Shown: positions 37,191 through 50,002 of the stretch, piece after piece
Layout: every line of letters starts with the position of its first letter
How positions within the stretch are numbered: the first letter of the stretch is position 1
From: Pegea sp. RAD2-039
Taxonomy: Eukaryota; Chordata; Thaliacea; Salpida; Salpidae
Assembly: GCA_034620365.1 (NCBI GenBank)
Contig: JAQGEQ010000316.1
Coordinates: 620,001-684,000 of the forward strand
Reading direction: 5' to 3'
DNA length: 64,000 nt
Notes under the pieces: model-generated
Told to the model about the DNA's origin: nothing
Seen by the model: only the letters and a program-made list of their open reading frames with translations
Databases searched by the model: none
Program-made: the position numbers and the translations under genes

Positions 37191-39672
37191 ACCTTTCTAA
37201 ATATTTTTTTCAGTGTGTTGTGTTTCAGGCACTATTTCTAGAGCACATTCAGCATGGGCGCACGCGGCCGAGGTAGGCCATTATTATTATTATGTCATAA
37301 TAGTAATTAGAAAGTACCTAGGTAACTTAAACTCACATGCAAACACAGCGATTAACGGTGAATAAAAGAGCGCACAGCTATAATAAATGAAGAAATATAA
37401 GAGATGAAAAAGTATTTATGGCAGTAAAGGTTTGGTTAGCGTGCGATGCATAGTTTTGCGAGTGATATCAAACGGTGAAAGTGAATAACAAGTAAGAAAA
37501 GCTTATTATTATTGTAAAACCGTTAAAAACCATTTGAAGTATTTATAATTTTTTGATAAAGCATTGAGCTATTTCTTGCTAGTTTAAGCTCAGCTTAAGT
37601 TACATGATGCTTTTTTTAACTTTATAAATATTTTAAAGTACCAAACTAATTTAAAGAAACACACCGTCATCAAGACATGCTCTAAGAAGCTAGTTCTTGT
37701 ACCACTAGGTACAGAATCTCTGGTCAAGCTGATCAAGCTTAAGTTGATAAAAACCCTGGAAAATTATTTGGCTTGTTGATTGGTTTTGTTGATTGGTATT
37801 TTAAGAGTTTTGCAGATAAATCGATTCAGATTTAAACTCAACAGCTGTACTTTAAATGACTTTTTAACAAATTTTAAACATATCAGTCCTTATTTTGTGA
37901 AATTATCATAAAATATATTATCAAATGTACAATCACTATTTATTTTACGTTAATATAATAATATCTTTTATCTCTATCACTATCTTCTTAAGAAAATAAA
38001 CATAATTTTTTTAGAGATTTTGTTAATCTAAAGTATGTTGCAGTTAAAGATATACAGTTTGAGGTATTTTTATTATTAACTTGATACATAGTGTACTTAA
38101 ATTCAAACCACAAAAATAAATAAATCAGTGGTTTTCAGCTTTTCATTTATATAGTATTTTGATATGAAGAACAATATTGTAGAAGTTCTAAACTCGACAG
38201 AAAAGTCATAAAAGTGATTTGCATAATTACAAATAAAATGATTCGGTAAATAAATAAAGCTGTAAATTTTTCTTGAAATGTGGAAGCTTTTATAATCCAA
38301 TTATTTATTGAGCATACAAAATAGATTTATAAGAAAGAAAGGAAAAACTGAGTAGAAATGAGAACTAAATAAATGACACATTATTTAATCGTGTAAATTT
38401 TTATGGTATCATTTGAGTCTGCAGATTCAACTTGAGAAACCTATAGTTAACAAAAAATTCTTTAAAGTTTTTATGAATGCAAAAAGAGTTTTATTATTAA
38501 AAGTAAACAAGCTTCGGATAAAATAAAAATTATTTTTGTTTAAAAAGACCCATAAAAAAATTCTACGTCATTACAGGACTGAAACTAGAAAATATGTTTT
38601 TAATTTAAATTTAATATATCCTGTAAAAATATTTCAGCAGTTCTCGTCAGTTACATAGAAATATAAATTAATTTACTTTTTTTCACTTATATAAATCTTA
38701 TATATCTCATAATATATTTTTCGAATCTCATAAAAATATTATTTGCTCTTATACAGGCTTACAGTTATTCAAAATCAATTTGATTTATTGTAAACCATTA
38801 AAGCTTTTAAAGTATTTAATGTCAAAAGCAGACACTTGAGAATATCTATTTCCCTTTAACTTGCAAATCAAGTATTCTATTATTTTGTAAATTGTTGCTT
38901 TTTACAAATAAAATAATGTAGAAATATAAGTTCAATTTTCTAAAAATGTTGAATACCGTATTTTTGGTAAATTCTTTTTTGACTTTATTGATTAACCAAC
39001 AATTTCTTTCAAACTCATGGGTCTCGAATTTTTATATCAAAACACTATTTTTTAAAATTCATTAAGATAATATTAACGCTAATATATCATTCTAACTTCT
39101 TGCTAAACACCAGTTTAGATACAAACAATTAATTTAGCTTACAGAAGAAATTAAGTACAAATCAAACGCAGTGATAATTGCAATTCATGCCGGGAAGACC
39201 AGAATAAAAAGTTTCACTGAAAATTTTGTTTTAAAAAGAATTGTTTTGTACAAAGCTCTTAAATTTTGACTCAAGTTTTTTTTATGAAATCTAGAATCTT
39301 AAAAAACTCAAATAAAAGCAAAACAATTATACATCTTTTAAATCTTAAATTTTCGAACCTAACTTTAAAATATTTTTTAAGTCAGCTTCTTAAATCCTTT
39401 ATTTATTTGTATCTTTCAGTTTGATTAAATTTTTTAAGTAAAAGTTTAATAAAATCTGCTTTTGATGCTAAACTAAAAAGATGAAACGATTCGAAGTAAT
39501 TTTTATTTTTATTTGAAAAATTACAAAGCTATAAAAAGATTCAAGTTTGATTTACAAATTGAGATCATTTGCTGTCTTTAAATAAGATGCTGGTAGTCAG
39601 TGAAGACATCTGAAATCAATTATTGTATCTCATTAAAATTGAAGCTAATTAATCAAAAACCATAAAACTTAC
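37191..39672. other. AT-rich intergenic DNA with one dispersed repeat
   Basis: 37418-37490 matches the repeat at 3637. A small GC-richer patch at 37660-37745 is unassigned. Nothing else could be supported. Confidence 0.45.
37418..37490 (+). repeat. Dispersed repeat, second copy
   Basis: TGGCAGTAAAGGTTTGGTT, GCGATGCATAG and GGTGAAAGTGAA in the same order and spacing as at 3637-3720. Confidence 0.6.
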
Positions 39673-39967
39673 TTAAAGAGGATTGCAGCATCCCTTAGAA
39701 GCGCATGAGCAAGTCACCTTTGCGCAGACACACTTGCTACAATCAGTACAAGTATTACAGTGACAAGATGAAGTAGCTGAAAAAGGTAATTAATTTATTA
39801 GTTCTAAAAGATAAATTTTGATATCGATATTTATTTCAATACAAAAATTAATTCATCTGCCTAATATAAAATCACTTAATTAGACAGAAAAATAAAAAAT
39901 TTCATCGAATCAATAAATTTGATTATCGAAATAGCATAAACTTACTACTACAGTTGCATGGATTCAT
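39673..39967 (-). CDS. Metallothionein (41 residues, 12 Cys)
   Basis: Two exons. Exon 1 from the ATG at 39967 reads MNPCNCS. An intron of about 175 nt (GTAAGTTTATGC to TTTTTTCAG) follows. Exon 2 reads TSSCHCNTCTDCSKCV, CAKVTCSCASKGCCNPL and stops at 39673. Twelve cysteines in 41 residues, four C-x-C pairs, one CC and no aromatic residue are the hallmark of metallothioneins, which bind Zn, Cu and Cd in the cytosol. It is shorter than vertebrate forms (about 60 residues, 20 Cys), suggesting one large or two small clusters. Metal-response elements and a TATA box lie upstream. The gene is too small for usual ORF filters. Confidence 0.85.
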
Positions 39968-40031
39968 TGTTGATGGATATTCGTAACTCTGTCGTTTTAT
40001 TTCGAGTGCTGTACACTCAACTCTGGCTCCG

Positions 40032-40252
40032 TATATATAATCTTTTTGCACACGAATTTGTGCACACTGCACTAACCTATTGTATATTCAAACTACTAAA
40101 TAATAAATGATTTTAAATAAAAGAAGCAAATAATTGTAATTTTAAATAAAATTTTTTATCAACATTCATTTTTACACTTGTGCTAAAAAGTATTCTTTTT
40201 TCAATGCTAATAAAATAAAATTAATATAAATAGATTTACAGTTTTTGCACAC
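40032..40252 (-). promoter_or_regulatory. Metallothionein promoter: TATA box and metal-response elements
   Basis: A TATATATA run at 40032-40039 lies about 65 bp before the ATG. The MRE core TGCACAC (consensus TGCRCNC, bound by MTF-1) occurs at 40047-40053, 40061-40067 and 40246-40252, all in the same orientation. Two of them share the longer context TTTTTGCACACGAA. This is what a metal-inducible metallothionein promoter should look like. Confidence 0.65.
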
Positions 40253-40964
40253 GAAACACTTAAACAAGTTCGAGATAACTGTTTTTTAATTTAAAAGCAA
40301 AATTATCACTTGTATTCAGTCTAAAGAAAAAATAAGTTTTATGAAATTACTTTTAACAAGTTTATAACATAACCTTAAATAAGATTTCTGTTTTATTTAT
40401 TTGTAAAATAATAAAAACTTTTTATAATATTCGATAATTGAATTTTGTTTCAGATAATAAAACATTAATTTTAGTTATTTTGAGTAAAAATTAATTTAGT
40501 TTTTCTAAATTTAACTTTTTATAATATAAACAATATCATTATTTTCAAGTATTTTGACAAAACTTAAACATTTAAGAAAACCATTTCTCATTTGTTTATT
40601 ATTCAAATAAATACTACCTTAAAGGTTTCAGTTTTTATTGGATTTAAACAAAATAAATATTAAATATCAATCTTATTTATTCAGGTGATTCAATATTTTG
40701 TTAAAAATGAAATAATAACCAAAATACAAAATCTTCTAGTTTAAGGTCATTCAAGCAGAACGACTCTGCAGCCGATAGGCAAATGACGTCATTATAGCGA
40801 AGTCAAGAATAAGAGAATTAAAAAAAATCATTTCAACAGACTAGTTTGCATAGAATCATTTCATAACTAATAAATCGCCTGAATATAACTTTAAAGTTTT
40901 GGAACGCTGTAATGACGTCATTATTGAGTCGAGCGGCTTGATGATTTACGATTCGAAATGTTGA
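40253..40964. other. AT-rich spacer with two TGACGTCA sites
   Basis: TGACGTCA at 40784 and 40913, near the 3' end of the secreted-protein gene. Nothing else was recognised. Confidence 0.5.
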
Positions 40965-41957
40965 TTATTGCAACATCGACAGAATATGGCCAGAAATAAA
41001 ATCGGTGAAAATTAAGCAAATTGAATTTGTGGTAAAATTTGGTGAAATTTGAATATACTTGTCAAAGTGACATTCTGCTAACCGACCAATTTCGTTCATT
41101 GTCTGAAATATATGTTTTTAATAATAATTTTTATAATCAGATGGTACCATTTCAGGGTCAGAAAATGATGAAAGGAGTCTTTCCACTTTAAATATGATAT
41201 TTTGAAGACATCTTTGATTCAAACGGTTTGGATTACAAAGAGCCTGCGATAAGGTTTTTTAAAATACGCGAAAATATGCAAATAAACTTACATTCGTATC
41301 AATCTGTCTTATTCTTTTTGTACAATTTTTTGATTTCTGTTTAAAAGCACAAAAATTCAGCTTTAATTTTGAAACTTTTTTTACCTTTAAAACTTTGTTT
41401 GAAGCCAGTTGTAACCAACTGTATAATCGATATAATTGCACAAATATCACAGAGTCTTGTAATTGACTTTGTAATTCTGAAATTGAAGTTTGATTCAACC
41501 AAATTTGATTTAAGTAATCTTCGTTACCCTAAATTTAATAATTAAGATCAGATTTTAATATAAAAACTATTTTTCAACTTACTTTATTTCTAATAATTCT
41601 TAATCAGTTAATTCAAAATTTTTGAGAAAAACTTCAAAAAGCTTAAAGTTAAGTGAGAAATGCTTGTAATTGTTTGTACCATATTTGTTTTTAACTTTTT
41701 AATTGAATTAAATAATATTTTTTTTCTTAATTATATAGCTTTAAAAATTTGAAATAAAAAATGTTAAGAATTAAATAAATTTGAAAGTTTACCAAATTCA
41801 GCTCTCCAAATATTTTTCCTCCTTTTAGTATCCCCGACGTGATCGAATATTCATTTTCTAATCTTAATTTGTTAAAGTTCAAACTATCACAATTTTTTCC
41901 TTCTGAATAAATGAATATAAAAGTTGAATAAAAAACCAAATTCAATTTAAAATCCAT
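40965..41957 (-). CDS. Unknown small secreted six-Cys protein
   Basis: Six exons joined by 45-250 nt GT-AG introns give about 195 residues. It begins with a signal peptide (MDFKLNLVFYSTFIFIYS) and a likely mature start at EGKNCDSLNF. It continues LRLENEYSITSGILKGG, GNEDYLNQIWLNQTSISEL, VQLYRLYSWLQLASNKVLK, KSKNCTKRIRQIDTN, ALCNPNRLNQRCLQNIIFK and AECHFDKYIQISPNF, ending GHILSMLQ at 40965. Six cysteines allow three disulfides; NQT, NCT and NFT are N-glycosylation sequons. The middle looks helical, so a helical cytokine or hormone-like fold is possible, but I recognise no family. In-frame joining of all six exons supports a real gene. Confidence 0.6.
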
Positions 41958-44900
41958 TTTATTAATTTGTCCAATTTTTTAAATTTTTTTTATCAATTGC
42001 TTCTTTTATATAGCAAGTATTACAAATTAAAACCAATATTTTAATTTATTTTATTTTCTTCTTTGTTATCATTTTTTTGATAAATTGATAACTCACGTAA
42101 CATACTTTTAAACTTAATTACATCAAAATATAAACATTTTCTCTTCTGGTTATCTGTGTTGTATTATAAAAAAAAACAACATTTATTTGTTTCTATGTAA
42201 ATTACTAATTGCTACAGGCAGAAAGTATTATTTTCATAACCACCACCACCACTGCTTGTTTGTTTGTTTACTAGAAAAGTGTTTTTTAATATTAGTAAAT
42301 CCATTACAAAGCTAAAATATATTGAATTGTCGGTTTTTATTGTTCTAACAAGCTATCTTGATTTTATTAACATCGAAAATAAAATTTCATTTCTGTTGTA
42401 TTTCTTTTAGATATTTTATATTTATATATTTCATAGATTATTATTAGATATAGTTTTACATCAAAACACAGAAGACAATATTTAAATGGAAAGTTACACT
42501 GTACAAAGAGTTTGATTTGATCTCTATATCCATAGGAGTTTTATTGCCAAGTAATTTAGGCATCATCGAGTTAAGTGCTAGAGGTATATGAATTCACAGC
42601 ATCTTTAACTACCAAACACAAGCTTTGTTTTTATCAGTTTGATTTTGTTGATCGAAAATTTTCTACAAGTCAAAGAGCTAAATTCTCAACCGAATTTGTA
42701 TTAAATTTTTTACGTTGGATTCGAATCAGAATAAATTGCTGTAAAATTTGTTCTTATATGTTTCTTGATACAAAATTTCTTATTAAAAGCTAATTATAGT
42801 TGTAAGGGTGCTGAGGGCTCGTGTACTTTTAACAAACGCACTAAGCACCTAGTTTGATGGTAGCGTATAGCTTCTAAATATATGCTGAAAATAAAATTAT
42901 ATTCTAATGGAACTCAATACAATATAATACTCAAATTTATAGAATTACTTTTGTACCAAATCAAATTTAAATCTATCAATTGTAAACTTAGCTTTTACAA
43001 ACAGCAAGTCAATCAAAACTTGTTTACGAAAAAGCTTCATTCTGGTTTTCAAACTTTTTTATCAACTACATCATAAAAATACCAATCATAAAAACGAAAG
43101 TTTATTTGACATTTTAAAAAAGCTGTACATTTGAAATATAACTAAGTGATATATTAAGTTGTTTGACTCTTAAACAAGTTTTACTATCTATCAATAGTAA
43201 ATCTAAGTAAATCAATAGTAAATCAATCTTTAAATCTAAGTTAATTTAGCTTTTTCCATTGTTGTGGTATCAATAATAAGATTTTTTATTTTTTATCTTT
43301 TAATATAAAAAATGGTTAAATTATTAATAACTCTTTTTCGTCTTTTCAAACTTTCCGTGATTAAAATGTTTTGGTTCAATCCGGTTATGTATACTTATCT
43401 TTTAAATAATTATTCTTTTACAGTATTATCTTATTACAAATTTAATAATCAGGCTAATCAGAAAAAACAACAACTTTTCTGCACAAATTCACTTCTTGAC
43501 CAAATGTTCAACTTTCGGTTTAATTAAATAAAGCAAAAATAATTGAAACTATTATGTTTTTAGTATATACTTATCAGGAGTTAAAACATAGATTTTTTAT
43601 TGTATATTTTTACTTTGACAAACTTACAGTAAAGTTATTTGTAAAATAACCTTCTTCAAAATAAAATTATAAATAAAACTTCTTACTACGCTCTATTTCG
43701 CTTGGCTAAAAATATTTATTGACAAAAGCTGTTATACATTACTCATTTGAAATTTTAGAAATAGCTTTGACCAATTTTATTTTTAATATTTACTGCATTA
43801 TTTCTCATTTTGTTCCTTTAGGACCTCGTGTAAGCTTTAAAATTTGTGCTGAACTTTTCATTAATAACTGAACTTAAATAATTTTTATAATCTTGTTTTT
43901 ATTCTAAATCCCAAAATTGTTTGAAGTCATTTTTAATTTCAATTTAACTTTTTGATTCAAAAAATATCATTTGTTTCTTACAGTAGCGTATTTAGAGTTG
44001 TCCATATTTTTTATTTAACTTATGATTTAAAAACATAAAGTTCAATATTAATTAAATGTAAGCAAATTTATAAATTGGATTAATGCATCAATGTTGCATC
44101 TTTTTATTGATTTTGTTAGCAGCAGTAGATAAAATTTTACGTCTTGTAAAAATAAAATTCCTGATAGTTTTAATAAAAAGCCATTTTATCTTATAAAAGT
44201 CGGCCAAATATACATAACACGAATTTGAGTTTTAAGCTTTTGTTATTTTTGTATAGTGAGCTCATATCTTTTGTTTATTTATCTTAAAAACATATTTTTT
44301 ACTTTTCTTACTTATTTACAATCATTAAAATTGTTTACTATTTGATTTTGATATAGATTTTTCTTGAAGTTTGTTTTCTCTAAAATATAATTGTTTAGAG
44401 ATTTTAAACTAATTGATGCATTTTACAAATGTATTTTGTTTTGTAATTAATAAATAAATTTCATTAATTTTATTTTTGTGACAATTGGTTTTCATATTTT
44501 TTGTCACATTTCATGTTGTCAATTTAAAATAAATTAAAATTGCTTTAATTAAACTTAAATAAATTTAGAAAAATAAATAAATTAATTTATAGAACGGTTT
44601 ACAGTTTTAAAAAATTGTTGATGCCCTTTAAGTTATTTACATTTTTGTTTTATAACCAATTAAATTTTGTTTTTTTGTAAAATATTACCAACTGATCTGT
44701 AATTAATTCTCATTATTTAATTATTTATTTATCACCTTAAAATGTAATCATAAAAATATAAATGATAAAACTTATTTCTATTTATTATTAAGTTGTACAA
44801 ATGTAAACAAAGCAAGTTAGTTGTGAAAAATAAATTGAAGTTTTAGAACTTGAAGTAGTAATTTGTCTATTAATTTTTTGCACTTCAAGTTATTTACACA

Positions 44901-45492
44901 AATACTCTAAATATGTATAACTGATAACCCAAAGAACCTTGAAAATAGATTACAATCATTTTAAATGTTTATTAATGAATTGTTTTTATCGACTAATTAA
45001 TGTGTAATTAACAATCTAACTATTTTTTTTAAACTTTGTTATAAAAAAGTAAAGAAAGTAAACATTTTTATAAGACAACTCATACCCTTTCGGCATATTT
45101 TAAATAAAAATCATTATAAGATGAAAAATTATTTTGACCATAAAATAGCTTTCTGATTTATCTCAATAATAATAAAGTTACAAATCAAAACTAAAAAATG
45201 ATTAGCCAATAAAAAAAAGATATAACTTATATATAATAATTAAAATTTATAGTTTAAAGTCTAAAGCAAATAAGTAGTTTAATCAGTATTTTATTAAAAC
45301 AGCAAATATTTTTTATTTTAATTAATCATCAATTTTAGATAGTTTGTTGTTAAATATTTTTTTATTATTAAAAAAAAATAATTGCTTAGTCAATGAAAAG
45401 TAACAATTTTTATACTTTGTTTCTATTTAATTTTAATCTGAATTTGTTATACATTTGTAGGAATTATTTACTTCTTTAAAAAACAATCAACA
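41958..45492. other. AT-rich intergenic DNA
   Basis: No supported gene. Short open frames at 42575-42793 and 43312-43527 have no recognisable domain. A GC-richer patch at 42795-42865 is unassigned. CATTTGTAG about 30 nt before the next ATG is acceptor-like. Confidence 0.5.
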
Positions 45493-48400
45493 ATGAAGAA
45501 ACATCGAACTATTGAAAAGGAAGCTCTGTTTCTAGAAGCTCCTTTAAACCAAAATCTAATTTTTTCCGATGAAAAGAAAGAAATATCGATCGAAAAAAGT
45601 TTGACAAAAAAATCAGATAGTTCTTCATCAAATATGTCTTCAATATGTAATCAGTTAGATAAAAAAGTGAAAACAAAAAATGAACAATTTTCTACAGATC
45701 AAAACTTACTTCAAACATCTGAAGAAAAAACTTTAGATAACAACAGAATAAAACCCTTTAGAAACTATCAGAATATATTAAATTTTAATTCAACGCCTTA
45801 TATACTTTCAACTCAAAAAGATGATTTTAGCGAAATTGAATCTGTGACTTCGTGCGGGACCTTTTCATCTATAGATTTGGAAGATTCAATTTTAATGAAT
45901 GACACAAAAAAAGTTATTTCACTTTAATCAGCTTTCTGTGATTTAACATTTTTTTATTTTCAGATGACAAATAATCTTTCTACTAAAGAATTAAAAGATA
46001 CATTATTAAAAGTTGAGCAAAATTTCCAGGTTTAAAGTTTGAGATTATTTAAACGAATTAATTAAACTGAAATGATTGCAGCTGTCAAAAGCAGATATTT
46101 CAATTCTAGTCACTGAAAAGGAACAACTTCAACTGAAGCTTCATGAAAGTTTGAATGAGAATAAAAATCTAGAAAATCAACTGAAGATTTCTGAAAAAGA
46201 GAAATCTCAAATTGAATTCAATCTTTCAACCAATCAAAAACATTTTCAGTTAGAAAAAGTGAAATTTTCATATGTTTCAAAAATCTTCCTTGTATTTAAA
46301 CAATTTTTGTTTTATAAATCTGGTTGTCAACTTTATAATTGTTCAAAATATCTTGAATGCTTTTGTGTAATATCTAAATTATTTTTTAAATTAAATATCA
46401 TTAAATTAATATGATTATCTTAACTTACTGTATTACAAATATTTTTAAAATAAAGATGTTTGTATTTAGCACAAATTCCAGTTTACAATTTGTGAATTTG
46501 AAAAAGAACTCGAGTTGAAGCAAAACAAATTAGAAGATTTAATTAAAGAAATTGAAGAAGTAAAACTTGAAAATTTGAAAACAAAAGACGACAAGTTAAG
46601 TCTGGAGAGTCATTTGGAAATGTTACAACTTCAAAAAACTGAATTGTCATCAGAAGTAGTTTCTAAAATCTCATTTAAATTATAAATTGACACTTTTGTT
46701 AATTTCTTAGGTGTCTTCGTTTTCTGATCTCAATATGAGTTTAAAATCGTTACTCCAGCAAACAACTGAAGATAACTTAGATCGGAAAGATTACATCACA
46801 TCATTAAGAGCGGACAGAGATGATTATGCCTCTCAACTATATAAATCAAATCAGGAAATACTAGCACAACAGATCTCGATCAAACAACTTCAAGATCGGT
46901 TTGTTTATGAGATGAATCTTTAATTTGATGATCAAATTCGTATTTTCAGATTATCTGAAAATCAGAAAAATTATTTTTTGTTAAAAAATGAAAATAATCA
47001 AATAGCAAAAAACCTGCAACTAAAAAACAACGAAACAGAACGACTTGTGACTCAGTTGAGAGTGAAAGTTGATGAAAAAGATGATTTAGATGAAGTAGTC
47101 CGTAGATTGAATGAAGATATTAAAAATGTAGAAGCCGGCTTTCAGAATATCAAAGAAGAAATCAATTTAAAAGTTTGTTGATCAGTTGGTAGGAAGTGAT
47201 TTGATAAAAGTTATCCTATTTCAGAAAAGTCTTGCCGATCAACGAGAAATTAAGAGGTTGAAAATGGAAGATCAGATAATAAAATTTGAGGAAGAGATCA
47301 ACAAATTAACATCGGATGTCAAACATCGTGATGAAATGGTCCATGATAAAAACAATCAAGTAAAAATTGACGTTAGTTTAGTTCCTCATAAAAAGATTTT
47401 AATGTTAGATCGACCAAATGTTGAAAGAAATTGAAAATCTTTCAAATTCGAAAGACAATATTGTTCATCAGTTGGATGAAAGTAAATCCCAACTTTTCAG
47501 GACACAAAATCAATATGAAAGTCTTACAAAAAGGTTTGTAACTCAACTGATTAGTCGAATAAGCATTTTATTTTGAAACAACAAATTGAAAAGTAATTAC
47601 TCAGTGTTGTTAGTAAGTATCTGCTGTTTGTGTAAATGATATACAAAGTTATTTTTGAGGTGACTGAAATCACATTTAAGTTGTTCAATTTGTTGTTTTC
47701 ACAACTTAGTGATAATCTCTTAAAAAAACAGAAATTTAGAATTGCAAGAAAATATTTCTGAAAAAGAAAAAGAATTAACAAATTTCAAGATGGAGTTTGA
47801 CAAACAAGATGAAATGAATAAAGTAAAAGTTTGTTCAATTTTTCATCAAATAATTCACATTTTTAACTTTTTCGTAGATTTCACTTCGTAATGATAAAAT
47901 TAAATTAGAAAAAGCTTCAAATGAAGTAAAAAAATTGAAAAATTTGGTGGAAAAGAAAGATTTTGAGATTGAAGATATAAAAACCAAGTTCCTAACAAGA
48001 CCTTCTTATCAGGTTGTCGATCAGTTTAGTTTCAAGCTTGTTACATTTTCTTTTTGTAGCTTGAAGCCGGTGAAACCAGTTTATTAAAATCTCATCAAAA
48101 TTCTTCTGATTCTGAAGTGAAAAGTTTAAAAGAAGAAAAAATGAAATTAGAAAATCTGTTAGATCTAAAAGAGGAGAAATTGATGGAGATTAAAAAAGAG
48201 TTTCATGAAAAAGAATTTTTGCTGAATGAGGTGACTCCCTGATATTTTGGTCATCTTTTTCTAATCTTAATCTTATGATCTTCTTCATATGTCATCTTCT
48301 GATCAAATCTGATCTTCGTTCTTCTTAAAGATAATCCTTAAAACTGAGACTGAAAACAAAAATTCCCTAAAATCTTTGAATGATAAAATGATGAAGATGA

Positions 48401-50002
48401 GAAAATCCTTTGATCTAGAAGATCAGAAGAAAAATAAACTTCTTGAAGACTGCCATCAGGTTTTTCCACCTCCTCATCTACATAAACTAAAACATCCTCT
48501 TAAGGAAATCTCACATTTGAAATCTAAGATTCCATCATCACATCATCAACTAACAGAACCTCATCTGCGACTTGACAGCTCCAAGTCGTCCAATCAAAGT
48601 TAGTTAAAGATTTCAAAGAATTTTTTGAGATCTAAATATCTCTTGCAGAGTGTGAAGACTCGCAGACTGAAACCAACAAGCTAAAGGAAGTTATTTGCCA
48701 GCAGCAACTTTACATCCGGTATCTGCATACTCATCATCAGAAGTTGAAGTCTGGAGACGTCTCATTTGTAGAGAACGGACAAAGTTTGTTGATTTTAAAT
48801 TTAATTCTTTTTAATTCAATCTTTTATGTTTTCTTGTTTGAAGTTCTTTAAGTTTTTCAATTGATTATTTGATATTTCCAAATCGAATTTAATAAAGATA
48901 TTTTGTTGTAGATTTATTTACACAAATGAAATTGAATCAAGAAAATACAACAAATCAAAACTCAGATAATTTAGAGGTAAGTTTCAGAAGTAGTTAGAAT
49001 TCAAGATTAGAAATAATATGAGGTAAATATAAGAAGATTCAAGATTTGATATTTTAGACTATTTCTTATTTTTTATTTTTACTTTTTTTATATTTAGTCA
49101 ATTAAAGAAATTTTTATGAAATCGTACAATCTTTTCACAGAATAAATTATCTTTAACAAGATCTGATGAAAAGACATCTTCAGATGGTTCTCAAATATCA
49201 GAGATCATTAAAGATCAACTTCCTAATCTTTCTTTTAGTAAAGACATCATCTCTAAAATTAATATCAATTTCTATAGAAAGTTGAAAGCTTACAAACAAA
49301 TTGTAAAAATCCTCCGTAAAAAACTTCAAGATCAAGAAGGTCTCTTGAAAGACACAGGATCAGATTTACAGGTCTCATCATAAAGGGTTTCCAAAATAAT
49401 TTTGATGAAATTTTGTAATTCAGAAAAAACTACAAGAAGCAAATAATTTGCATAAAAATGAAACCGAAAAGTTGCGAAGACGGAGATTACTCGAAAGAGC
49501 TCAATTGACAAAAAAGATCCGTGAAATTGAAAACAAGTCTGAAGATTTGATAAAGATCAACGCTGATCTAAAGAAGGACTTCAACAAGATCCAATTAAAA
49601 CTTTTGGATAAAAAAAAACAAGTTGAAACGATTCAAAGAGACAAACTTCGATACCAACAGAGATCACGCACTCTTCACGCTAATTTGAAGTCGCTAGCAG
49701 TGATGACGTCATCAAGTGCACCTCGTGACGTCACAGGTGAAGTACTGGTATGAGTTGATTTGAAATTTGATGATAAAATTCTTTAGAATCTGAAGAAAAT
49801 AGTGTCAAGTTGAATGATTCGGTTGAAAGCATCACAAAAATCCTGGAAACTTTACAGTAAGCTTCTTTGAACCGTTATCTTCTTTTGATCTTCATCTTTA
49901 AAGATTTCATCGTAATATTCATCTTTCAGGAAGGATATGTTATCTTTAGAACAAAAACTCCAAAAAGAATCTTCAAATAATTTGCCTTCAAAGAAATCGT
50001 GA
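45493..50002 (+). CDS. Long coiled-coil protein, family not recognised
   Basis: It starts MKKHRTIEKEALFLEAPLN at 45493 with a disordered Ser/Lys-rich first exon (to about 45910). Many short exons follow, full of heptads: LSKADISILVTEKEQLQLKL, NENKNLENQLKISEKE, FSDLNMSLKSLLQQTTEDN, QEILAQQISIKQLQDR, KNNETERLVTQLRVKVDEK, KLRRRRLLERAQLTKKIREI and QVETIQRDKLRYQQRSRTL. It ends SSNNLPSKKS at 50000-50002, with AATAAA 33 nt later. Composition (Lys/Glu/Leu/Gln) and lack of other domains suggest a centrosomal, ciliary or cytoskeletal coiled-coil protein of perhaps 1,000 residues. Exon borders are approximate. Introns at about 48240 and 49860 hold TGATCTTCATCT-type repeats, and TGACGTCA occurs at 49704 and 49726. 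Confidence 0.7.

Noticed and set aside
42575-43527. Small ORFs at 42575, 42882 and 43312
   Set aside because: No domain, no splice-consistent neighbours and composition like random AT-rich DNA.
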